From: Lachnospiraceae bacterium
Lineage (GTDB): Bacteria > Bacillota > Clostridia > Lachnospirales > Lachnospiraceae
NCBI GenBank assembly: GCA_022845955.1
Contig: AP025576.1
Coordinates: 6,634,001-6,698,000, forward strand
DNA length: 64,000 nt
Direction: 5' to 3'
The translations under genes and the position numbers were made by a program. The number at the start of each line of letters is the position of its first letter. The stretch's first letter is position 1. The notes under the pieces are model-generated. The model was not told the DNA's origin. It saw nothing but the letters and a program-made list of their open reading frames with translations, and searched no databases. Below, piece by piece: positions 37,417-44,912 of this stretch.

Positions 37417-39153
37417 TTATTGCACACCTGCCCCAGGTCCGTATTCCTTCGTCTCTGTTTCCGTGTTTTCCTGTTCCCGGGCGAGTCTCTGCGCTTCTTC
37501 CTCTGCCTGTTGTGCCGCCTCTATGCCGGCTCTTGCCGCGGCAATCTTTCCGTTAATGCCATCTGCCAGATCCGGCAGTTCCAGACGCACATAAATAGCC
37601 TGGGCAGTCTGATAAAATGTAATGGCGTTCTCATACTTTCCTTCTGCCAGCAGTTCATTTCCTTTATTTTCAAGTTCTATGGCATTCTGCTGGTCATTTG
37701 CCTTCTGCCGGTTTTCCAGCTCCTTCTTTGCTTCTTCCTCCTGCTGCTGTTTTGCTGCCTCAGCCGCTGCGGATTCCTCATTTTCTTTTTTTGCGGTTTT
37801 CTCCTGCTGCTCTGCTTTTTCTAATTTTTCCTCGGCTGCCGCCTGCTTTTTCAGGGCTTCCTCTTTCCCGGCTGAATAGTAAAGGGATGCCGCCTTATCT
37901 CTGGCCTCTTTATAGGTTTTAACTGCACCCTCCATATTGCCGGCCGCTTCCTTCTGCTCGCCCAGTTCAATTAAATCAAATACATCGATATAATCCTTTG
38001 TCTGCTTTAACTGGCTGTCAATATAACTCTTTCCAACGTTTCCAGCCCCTACCGACATCTCCCTGGCCGTCAGGTACAAGCCCTGGGCTTTCTGATATTC
38101 ACCGGATGTCATGGCCTCATCCGCCAGGATAATCTGCTCGGCCAGCTTTTTATACTGGTCGGCTTCCTGGGTATCTTCCTCCCTCTTTAAGTTCTTTGCT
38201 AACCTCAGCGCCTCCCCGTATTCCTCGGATGCCTTTTGGTAATTATCGTATCTTAGGTACGTTTCCCCGCTCTCCATGTACTGCGCCAGATTTTCCTTTT
38301 TTATCCGTATACTGCGGTGGCGCAGGTAAAGGCCAAGACTGATTCCGCCAATCATCAGAAGTACCGGTATGGCGATCATCAGAACATTTTTTACAGTCCA
38401 TTTTTTCTTCGGCGACTGATAGGTCTTGTTCACAAAGGTGACTGCCAGGGTATAGTTATCAATATTGGCTTCTTCCTGGGCCTTTAATATCAGATCCTCT
38501 GTCTGGTCTAATATCTCCTGGGGCTCCTTCGCCTCATTCGTAAACGCCAGAAGCTCCTGATCGCTGCAACGCTCCCATACCCCTCGTGACAGAACCGTAA
38601 AGATATCGCCGTTTTCCAGCTTTATCTTTTTGGAAATCTGTATATGAGGAGTTCCCCGCTCTCCTAAGTAGGAATACAGGTTATTCCGGGCTTCATGGGC
38701 TGCCGCCTGATCGAGCGGAATTTTCTCAGCCTCCAATAAGCTCTGGGTCAGGGACTGGTCAATGGACCGCTCCATAATCCTTGCATTCCGTATGAGATAA
38801 AACCGGCTGTTTCCCGCATAGCAGTACCTGATTTTTTTATAGTCGGTTACAGCCATAACCACAGAGGCCTTTAAATGCATTCCCCCATGCCGGTTCATCA
38901 GTTCTTTATGAGCCTGCTCCAGATAGCTTTTCAGCCTCCGTTTTCCGATTGCAGGCCGTTCTGTAAAGCTTCGGATCAAACTCTCTGACACCAGATGCGC
39001 ACTGTTAACAGCCGGTTCCTCGTCTAAGCTGTCCGCCAGGACGTAGCAGGCAAAATCATCCATCTCCACATATCCGAAATAATCTCTGTTGGAAAGCTTA
39101 TGTCCTTCCTCCGACATATTGGCGGTCTTAAATTCAGAGTTTATCCTTCTCAT
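37417..39153 (-). CDS. PP2C-like domain, one TM, extracytoplasmic TPR/coiled coil
   Basis: A 578-residue protein. Residues about 1-245 resemble a PP2C phosphatase (FACYVLADSLDEEPAV, IRYCYAGNSRFYLIRN, ..NIDNYTLAVTFVNK), but the metal DG is DS and GDSR is GNSR, so activity is doubtful. One TM helix at about 258-281 (VLMIAIPVLLMIGGISLGLY). Residues 285-578 are TPR-like and Ala/Glu/Gln coiled coil, predicted outside the membrane. GGAGGC precedes the ATG. It may sense or anchor: phospho-signal inside, wall-facing rod outside. Confidence 0.7.
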   Translation of the reverse strand: MRRINSEFKTANMSEEGHKLSNRDYFGYVEMDDFACYVLADSLDEEPAVNSAHLVSESLIRSFTERPAIGKRRLKSYLEQAHKELMNRHGGMHLKASVVMAVTDYKKIRYCYAGNSRFYLIRNARIMERSIDQSLTQSLLEAEKIPLDQAAAHEARNNLYSYLGERGTPHIQISKKIKLENGDIFTVLSRGVWERCSDQELLAFTNEAKEPQEILDQTEDLILKAQEEANIDNYTLAVTFVNKTYQSPKKKWTVKNVLMIAIPVLLMIGGISLGLYLRHRSIRIKKENLAQYMESGETYLRYDNYQKASEEYGEALRLAKNLKREEDTQEADQYKKLAEQIILADEAMTSGEYQKAQGLYLTAREMSVGAGNVGKSYIDSQLKQTKDYIDVFDLIELGEQKEAAGNMEGAVKTYKEARDKAASLYYSAGKEEALKKQAAAEEKLEKAEQQEKTAKKENEESAAAEAAKQQQEEEAKKELENRQKANDQQNAIELENKGNELLAEGKYENAITFYQTAQAIYVRLELPDLADGINGKIAAARAGIEAAQQAEEEAQRLAREQENTETETKEYGPGAGVQ

Positions 39154-39994
39154 CTGCTGCCTCCGTTTGTATATTCAGAAGCAGTACGCTTCCGTTATCC
39201 ATTTCCGGGTTTAATTTTCCTTCCGCCATCCGGACCATCGCCTCCGCCTGCTCCTGAACAGACGCCCCGCTCAACAGGATATCTTCCATCTCACCCCATG
39301 ACAATTCCTCAAATATGCCTTTACTGGCAAGTAAGACGGTATCATTTACTTTTAAGCGTATCGGCTGTCCGCATAACTCTATCTCCCGGAAGCCGTCCAT
39401 GCCCAGATAATTCCATACCCTTTTTTCATCCATGCACCAGATGGCCTCCTGCCTGGATATGCTTCCGTTCTCAAACGCTTCTGCAGCCAGCACATCCATT
39501 GTCTGCCCCCGGCTCAAAGGGATCAGTTCTTCGCCGCGCTTTAAGGCTATCCGTACATTGCCTGCCACTGCATAGTATAAATGAGTTTTATCTATAAATG
39601 CTGCCGCAAGGCTTGCACCGCCTCTGCGTTCCCCAATGGTCATCTGGATTCTTCTGTTTGCTTCCGCAAACGTGCTTTTAAAAAAATATGCCGGATTATT
39701 CAGGACATGATAGGGCTCATAACGGTCCAGAACGGTATCGGCTGCCAGCTGCGCGCAGAGCCTTCCCGTGTTTTCGTTCCCGATTCCATCCGCCAGAACA
39801 GCCATGGTCCCCGCTTCATTCGTGAATGCCATCGCAATATCCGCCTGTATTTCTTTCCGTCCATTTGTCTGGCAGATTCCTGTCCCGGACATTTCTTCCT
39901 GTTCCTCATACCGTGCGGACAGGGCAATCCGCACTGCAGCTGCAGCGATCAAAAGCACCGCGGCCGCGGTCTGAATCATTACGGCTTCCATCAT
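39134..39994 (-). CDS. PP2C-family protein phosphatase, membrane anchored
   Basis: A 286-residue protein. One N-terminal TM helix (QTAAAVLLIAAAAVRIALSA), then a PP2C domain: MAVLADGIGNENTGRLCAQL with the metal-binding DG, GGASLAAAFI, LYYAVAGNVRIALKRGEEL, VNDTVLLASKGIFEEL, MDNGSVLLLN. I choose ATG 39994, which overlaps the FHA gene's stop as ATGA. It should remove phosphate from Ser/Thr on FHA partners, as PppA does for Fha in T6SS. No matching kinase is in the window. Confidence 0.75.
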   Translation of the reverse strand: MMEAVMIQTAAAVLLIAAAAVRIALSARYEEQEEMSGTGICQTNGRKEIQADIAMAFTNEAGTMAVLADGIGNENTGRLCAQLAADTVLDRYEPYHVLNNPAYFFKSTFAEANRRIQMTIGERRGGASLAAAFIDKTHLYYAVAGNVRIALKRGEELIPLSRGQTMDVLAAEAFENGSISRQEAIWCMDEKRVWNYLGMDGFREIELCGQPIRLKVNDTVLLASKGIFEELSWGEMEDILLSGASVQEQAEAMVRMAEGKLNPEMDNGSVLLLNIQTEAADEKDKL

Positions 39995-40488
39995 TTCACA
40001 TCTTCCCATCTAAAGTTTGTTCCGCACAGAGGCACAAATAAAAACCTGCTGTTTCCCAGGCTGATTGTGTCATATGGCTTTAATTCTGTAGGAACGTAAA
40101 CCGCCTCTTCGTTTAAGTAGGCCAGTCCTGCTGCGTCGCCCGGAAGTATCACGGTATTCATTTTTTTCGCGTCATAAACAATGATGGTATGGTTTTTACG
40201 GTTGATTGCATTGTCACCAAGAATCTGAATGTCCATCTCATCCCCGCGGCCCACAAAATTCTTTCCATCATGGATTTTATAGTCCATGCCTACCCGCGCC
40301 CCTTCAATGCAGACAAGCCATCCGCATACAGGCCGTATTTCCTCCTGAAGCAGTTCCACGGGCGGTTCAAATCCCAATGGCTTTGTCGCTGCGCTCTCCT
40401 CCTGGACCTTCATGTTGCAGTAGGGGCAAATTTTTCCATAGCGCCTTGCATTATACATATGTCCCATCGGACATCTTGTTAAACTCAT
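39991..40488 (-). CDS. Zinc-ribbon FHA protein
   Basis: A 165-residue soluble protein. N-terminus TRCPMGHMYNARRYGKICPYC is a Cys/His zinc ribbon (CPxGH ... CPYC). After a linker comes an FHA domain: KNFVGRGDEMDIQILGDNAI, then INRKNHTIIVYD and ISLGNSRFLFVPL. FHA binds phosphothreonine peptides. It is coupled to both the upstream membrane FHA and the downstream phosphatase. Likely a phospho-dependent scaffold of the injection system, like TssFha. Confidence 0.8.
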   Translation of the reverse strand: MSLTRCPMGHMYNARRYGKICPYCNMKVQEESAATKPLGFEPPVELLQEEIRPVCGWLVCIEGARVGMDYKIHDGKNFVGRGDEMDIQILGDNAINRKNHTIIVYDAKKMNTVILPGDAAGLAYLNEEAVYVPTELKPYDTISLGNSRFLFVPLCGTNFRWEDVK

Positions 40489-40528
40489 CCTGCTCTTCTC
40501 TCCCCTCTTTGATCATCTGGTTTCATCT

Positions 40529-41089
40529 TTAAGTCAGCAGAAGTCTTGTGTTGGCAATATAAATGATATCGCCAGGCATGACTCGGCAGGGACGGTTCAG
40601 TACTTTATAACAGACCCCATCCTCCACCTTCTTTATCTGTATACCGTTTTGCGAACCCAAATCTTCAATGTACCAAAAATTCTGACAGAAATTCAGCGCC
40701 GCATGCTGCGGGTCTATGAACGTGCTGTATTCACAATCCTCCAAATCCACATCGACCTCTTCCTCGTCATTCCTTTTTCCAATTACAACCGCTATTTTTC
40801 CTGATAAGTCCCAGGATTTTATCGGCTTGTTCTGCTCATCCAAAAGAATCAGCTGCCGTATGGCTGTATCATCGGCCGGAGGGCTGTCCTGATATCCCGT
40901 ACTTTTCTGCCTGACCTGGCTGTTTAAATCCTTGATGGCCCAGACCATGAGTAAAAGCAGGAAACACAAAAGAGGCCAGAACCACCTTCTGTCCGCCTTT
41001 CCCATATATATGCTGGACAACAGGATTCCACTGCATAATAAGATGATAATATCTGCTGCTATTTTTACACCTTTTCTTCTTTTTTTCAT
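40529..41089 (-). CDS. Two-TM FHA membrane protein
   Basis: A 186-residue protein with two N-terminal TM helices (IAADIIILLCSGILLSSIYM, WFWPLLCFLLLLMVWAI) and a cytoplasmic FHA domain: IAVVIGKRNDEEEVDVDLED, STFIDPQHAALNFCQNFWYI, EDLGSQNGIQI. The conserved G-R and S..H..-type residues are mostly present. It lies 3 bases after the J-domain gene. It may dock phosphorylated partners to the membrane and form part of an anchor that replaces TssJLM. Confidence 0.75.
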   Translation of the reverse strand: MKKRRKGVKIAADIIILLCSGILLSSIYMGKADRRWFWPLLCFLLLLMVWAIKDLNSQVRQKSTGYQDSPPADDTAIRQLILLDEQNKPIKSWDLSGKIAVVIGKRNDEEEVDVDLEDCEYSTFIDPQHAALNFCQNFWYIEDLGSQNGIQIKKVEDGVCYKVLNRPCRVMPGDIIYIANTRLLLT

Positions 41090-41092
41090 CTT

Positions 41093-41551
41093 CTAACGCC
41101 CGTCCCCCTTATGGTTTTGTCTGCCAAAAAAGGCTGCAAACATTTCCTCCGGCTTCATTGGTCCATCCGGCTTCCTGGCTGTGCCTTTTTTATTCTGGTA
41201 TGTCTCCATCCCTTTTCCTGGCTGAAACCCGAAGAAACGTTCAAACTGACTCATATCAGGCGCCGTCTGTCTGCCCTTCTGTTCCCGTTGTTCATTCTTT
41301 TCCGAACGTTTATTTCCCGTCTGTTGGCCGCCCGCACGTCTCTCCATGCGGGCCTTGTCATATTTCTTCCGGCTTTCCTCATCTCCAAGACACTGATATG
41401 CCTCCTGAATTTCATACATGCGCTGTGTCTTATCCGCATCATCCTTAACTACATCCGGATGATAAAGTTTTGCCAGTTTTCGATATGCAACCTTTATATC
41501 CTTTTCCGCGGCCTGTTCCGATACCCCGAGTATCCCGTAATAATCTTTCAT
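41093..41551 (-). CDS. J-domain protein with two FFG motifs
   Basis: A 152-residue DnaJ-type co-chaperone. The J domain spans 1-65 (DYYGILGVSEQAAEKDIKVA, KLYHPDVVKDDADKTQRMYE) with an intact HPD. There is no zinc or C-terminal DnaJ domain. The tail holds two similar short motifs, FERFFGFQPG and MFAAFFGRQN, which may dock substrate. It probably stimulates the Hsp70-like ATPase encoded four genes downstream. Confidence 0.85.
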   Translation of the reverse strand: MKDYYGILGVSEQAAEKDIKVAYRKLAKLYHPDVVKDDADKTQRMYEIQEAYQCLGDEESRKKYDKARMERRAGGQQTGNKRSEKNEQREQKGRQTAPDMSQFERFFGFQPGKGMETYQNKKGTARKPDGPMKPEEMFAAFFGRQNHKGDGR

Positions 41552-41597
41552 TTTAACCCTCTGTCCGTCCTACAAGAACAATCTTTTTATAGAAAGA

Positions 41598-41656
41598 GGG
41601 CTGCCCAAGCGAATAGGTAGCCCTTTGATAACGGTCCGCGAAGCTGCTCGCGGAAC
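41598..41656 (-). terminator. Two hairpins between tube genes and regulatory genes
   Basis: In the 117-base gap after the second tube gene, a stem TCCGCGA/TCGCGGA (41635-41654) is followed by a stem GGGCT/AGCCC (41598-41623) and a short U-rich stretch on the minus strand. They look like a leaky terminator or mRNA-stability element that would let the tube mRNA exceed that of the downstream genes. Confidence 0.5.
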
Positions 41657-41668
41657 TCTTGCGGTTAT

Positions 41669-42094
41669 TTATGCGCTGTATCCGCCTTCCACAGTAACCT
41701 GCGCCATTTTATCCTTTTTCTGTTTGATTATCAACGTAAAGGTTCCCACGCCTTCTGTGTCGCCATAATCCTCCTTATAGTCCACTACAAAGGCATTGGG
41801 ATATGTATATTTGCGAACTACTTGTGAGGCGGCAATCACCTCAATGGTGACCTTACGATAACAATCCGATTTTTCAGCTGGTACCAGTGCCCACAGCCCC
41901 AGCTGCCTTGTGCTGTCGAATGCATCTCCATCAACTGCTGTCAGGATTTTCCCTGTGATTTCAACGGTGCTCCCCATATCTGTAGAACGGGCATTACTAT
42001 CATGTGGAATATCTGTCCTGAATTTAACTCCAATAACACTCGTGGTACCCAACTCGATGGTGGATGGACCTTCTACCTTTAATGTAAATCCCAT
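41669..42094 (-). CDS. Hcp/gp19-like tube protein 2
   Basis: A 141-residue beta-rich protein: LKVEGPSTIELGTTSVIGVK, ARSTDMGSTVEITGKI, YRKVTIEVIAASQVVRKYTY and a C-terminal GVGTFTLIIKQKKDKMAQVT. Size and end pattern (a ring-forming sheet with a final antiparallel strand) fit the Hcp/gp19 tail-tube family, and it is a close paralogue of the gene upstream. Tube proteins stack as hexamers inside the sheath. GGAAGGAG precedes the ATG. Confidence 0.6.
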   Translation of the reverse strand: MGFTLKVEGPSTIELGTTSVIGVKFRTDIPHDSNARSTDMGSTVEITGKILTAVDGDAFDSTRQLGLWALVPAEKSDCYRKVTIEVIAASQVVRKYTYPNAFVVDYKEDYGDTEGVGTFTLIIKQKKDKMAQVTVEGGYSA

Positions 42095-42162
42095 AATATG
42101 CTCCTTCCTTTCTTCTCATCCATTTCTGCAGTATCTACCTGCCGGCTTATTCAGTCAGGCAC

Positions 42163-42591
42163 TTATTCCCCGCTGAATCCGCCCTCAAATTTCAGGTTAA
42201 CCATCTTGTCCTTCTTCTGTTTCATCAGAAGCTTGAAGGTTCCGGCACCTGTGTCATCCGTAAAATCCTCTTCATAATCAATGACAAATGCATTGGGTAC
42301 TGTGATTTGACGAACCACCTGGGACGCACTGATTACATCAATCTGTACGTTCCGGTAACAGTCGGAATTTTCTGCCGGCACTAAGGACCATCTTGCGATC
42401 TTACTAGTATCATCTGCTGCTTCTCCGTTTACCGCCGCCAGAATCTTGCCTTTAATTAATACCGTAGACCCAAGGTCTGTGGACCGCGCATTGCTATCAT
42501 GCGGGATGTCCGCACCAAATTGCACCGTTATAATGCTGGTCTCTGGCAGATGGATGGATTCATTTCCTTCAATTTTCAAACGTAATCCCAT
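42163..42591 (-). CDS. Hcp/gp19-like tube protein 1
   Basis: A 142-residue protein, a clear paralogue of the next gene: both share IPHDSNARSTD, GSTV.I.GKI, LVPAE.SDCYR, and the ending G.GTF.L..KQKKDKM. The N-terminus differs (NESIHLPETSIITVQFGADI). It follows the sheath gene with only a 37-codon ORF between. Two tube paralogues could make a mixed tube, or one could serve as the first or last ring. Confidence 0.6.
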   Translation of the reverse strand: MGLRLKIEGNESIHLPETSIITVQFGADIPHDSNARSTDLGSTVLIKGKILAAVNGEAADDTSKIARWSLVPAENSDCYRNVQIDVISASQVVRQITVPNAFVIDYEEDFTDDTGAGTFKLLMKQKKDKMVNLKFEGGFSGE

Positions 42592-42603
42592 ATATGTCTC
42601 CTC

Positions 42604-42717
42604 CTATTGGTCTTTTTTATCTTTTTTGTCTTTTATTTTTTTGACTGAACTATATATTGCATATCCCGCCACCGCAAAAAAAGCTATCGTAACGATTAAC
42701 TCAAACGATTCGTACAT
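42604..42717 (-). CDS. 37-residue single-TM protein between sheath and tube genes
   Basis: A short frame too small for default gene calling. ATG at 42717 is 2 bases after the sheath stop. One TM helix (FELIVTIAFFAVAGYAIYSS) is followed by a Lys/Asp-rich tail (KKIKDKKDKKDQ). TAG at 42604-42606. No recognisable ribosome site, so it may be read by coupling to the sheath gene. It could anchor the tube/sheath assembly site to the membrane. Function unknown. Confidence 0.55.
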   Translation of the reverse strand: MYESFELIVTIAFFAVAGYAIYSSVKKIKDKKDKKDQ

Positions 42718-42719
42718 TT

Positions 42720-44888
42720 TTATTTATCCCCCACTTTCCTGGTAAGCTGCACCTTCAGGTTCTTTGTGACATTCGAAAACGTTACCTGTACATTACAGAT
42801 ACCATTTTTCTCATCAATCGCAAAATCCAGCTCATCCCCATCCTGCAGGATGGAATTCACATGCTGTCGGTCTGCATCCCAGCGGCTTTTCTGGCTGCTT
42901 GGATTGCTGCTGAAAAATTTAAGGATTTTATCCTGTTTGAAATCCCCGCTGTAGAAACGGAGCATACGCTCAATATAGGTAACTACCAATGTCTTATAAA
43001 TCGGCTCAAACTCAGTGCCATTGCTCAACAGATTCCGCGCCTTATAAACGGTAATGTTTTTAATTTCACGCCCTTTATATTGCGCATTGTCCGAGGAAAA
43101 CACAAAACCGAAACCGGTATGATTAATAGAGTTTTTAATTGCATTCGTAAAGCCTGAGATTTCCTTTGTCATACTCGTTGCTGCTAGAAGCGCATTATCA
43201 TCTGCTTCCACATCAAACCTGACCCCTGGATACTCACTGCTGGTATTGTTGAAACGCTCTTTTAAATATTCCGGACACTGCCATGCCGCCACGATACCGG
43301 CCGCTTCATAGGCTGCATTGATATAAATGCCCTCCAGCCACATTTTCATGACATCCTCTTTTTCTTCCGATAACATCACATGGCCTTCTTCATCCATAAT
43401 CATACGCTTATCCAGAATCAGACCTGATTTATCTTTGGGAATAATGGTTGCGTTCGGAATACACGGTACCACAAACTCACTGTAATCCTGCTTCATGAGG
43501 GGCGTACATTTATCCTTAAAAATCTCAATTCCCTCAGTTGCCACATAGTTGAATGTCGTCTCTTCACCCGTACAGAAGCTGAAAAAAGTAGTGATTTTAT
43601 ACGGAAGCAGTGCATTCATTAAGATTGCCAGGCTTTCCATGGAATTGGTCCCCTGCTTCTCCACCTTCTGGTTCCCAGCAAAACGTATCCTCTGAAGCTT
43701 ACCGCCAGCACTCTGGTTCAGTTCGACATCCGGGACAATCCCATACCAGATGGTATTCTCAAACTCATTTTTATCATTGGTCGTATTTAAATAGGTCAAC
43801 AGTCTTGGAAGATTGCTGGATTTAACCAACATTTCCAGGGAAGCATTGGAGATCAGCAGCTTAGGCTGCATACCTTTTTCTTTTACCTGGTACTGGTCAA
43901 AGAATGTCTTCACTCCAAGGATTTTCTCAATCAACGGTTTGACCGCCTTCACAAAATCATCCTTGCTCTTCTTGTAAAATTCCAGGTAGTTATTATAATT
44001 ACTTACTTCCACCTCTGTATCCACAGCACTTTCCATGGTGGAACCAAGCGGGCAGAATGTACGCACTACCAGATCCCTGACATAATCCGATGGAGCTTCG
44101 TTTAATTCGTCATAATCCTCTTTGAATGTCTCTTTCAGGCTTGTATTGATATGGTCATCCACCACGGCCAGCTGGGTACTTTCCTCCTGTTTCATCTCAA
44201 GAATCTTCAGTTCCCCATCATCACCCATGCTGAGAAGCCCGGCCTTAAAGTCCTGTCCGCCTTGTTTTGTTTCCCCATCTCCCAGAAGGAGCCGGGTCTT
44301 GATGTCCTCAATTGCCAGAGGGAGCATGGCGAGTACATTGTTGTAATTTTGGCTGGCCTGTTCAAACTGGTAATTCAGTTTATCGCCCAGGTCCAGGCGT
44401 TTGGGATCCCCTTCATCCAGTTCCATATATTTGCCATAGGTGTATTGGATTTCTCTTCTGACCTGGCGGATATCCTCCATAATTTTCTTGGGAGAAATCA
44501 TATCCAACACATTACTAAACTTGAAGTCAACATTTGCCACTCCTTGGGCTCCCTTTGCACCTAATAAGGTTATCAGCATATTAAGTAAATCATTTGATTC
44601 GTTCAGTGGAATTTCCGTAATACAGTTATCTGGGATGTTCTCTGGCTTCACAAGGCTATACTGGATGCTTGATGATGTAGCGTCACACCAGGAATATACT
44701 ACCGGCGTGAATTTCTCCAAGAACTCTTCAAAACTGGAGACCACCAATTCCTCATTAATTTCTTTGATTTTGTCATCGTCCAGACTGTTCTTTCCCCGCA
44801 CATCCCCAATCAAAGTAACCAGGTTCAGGCGCTCTGGATTCATTTCAGCAAACAGAATCGTTCTGTTTGTCTGTGTGATAGTTTCCAT
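42720..44888 (-). CDS. TssB-TssC-like fused contractile sheath protein
   Basis: A 722-residue protein. Residues 1-160 resemble TssB: RLNLVTLIGDVRGKNSLDDD, then VVSSFEEFLEKFTPVVYSW and an ILDLL-like acidic stretch. From about 160 to the end it resembles TssC: a long helical middle, then ITVYKARNLLSNGTEFEPIY, TLVVTYIERMLRFYSGDFKQ, and the closing NPSSQKSRWDADRQHVNSIL followed by antiparallel strands. In T6SS the two parts are separate genes; in some phages one protein. No catalytic motif. It is large and sits just before the tube genes, the normal sheath-tube order. Confidence 0.6.
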   Translation of the reverse strand: METITQTNRTILFAEMNPERLNLVTLIGDVRGKNSLDDDKIKEINEELVVSSFEEFLEKFTPVVYSWCDATSSSIQYSLVKPENIPDNCITEIPLNESNDLLNMLITLLGAKGAQGVANVDFKFSNVLDMISPKKIMEDIRQVRREIQYTYGKYMELDEGDPKRLDLGDKLNYQFEQASQNYNNVLAMLPLAIEDIKTRLLLGDGETKQGGQDFKAGLLSMGDDGELKILEMKQEESTQLAVVDDHINTSLKETFKEDYDELNEAPSDYVRDLVVRTFCPLGSTMESAVDTEVEVSNYNNYLEFYKKSKDDFVKAVKPLIEKILGVKTFFDQYQVKEKGMQPKLLISNASLEMLVKSSNLPRLLTYLNTTNDKNEFENTIWYGIVPDVELNQSAGGKLQRIRFAGNQKVEKQGTNSMESLAILMNALLPYKITTFFSFCTGEETTFNYVATEGIEIFKDKCTPLMKQDYSEFVVPCIPNATIIPKDKSGLILDKRMIMDEEGHVMLSEEKEDVMKMWLEGIYINAAYEAAGIVAAWQCPEYLKERFNNTSSEYPGVRFDVEADDNALLAATSMTKEISGFTNAIKNSINHTGFGFVFSSDNAQYKGREIKNITVYKARNLLSNGTEFEPIYKTLVVTYIERMLRFYSGDFKQDKILKFFSSNPSSQKSRWDADRQHVNSILQDGDELDFAIDEKNGICNVQVTFSNVTKNLKVQLTRKVGDK

Positions 44889-44912
44889 AGGCTTTCACTC
44901 CCTCTTTTGAAT

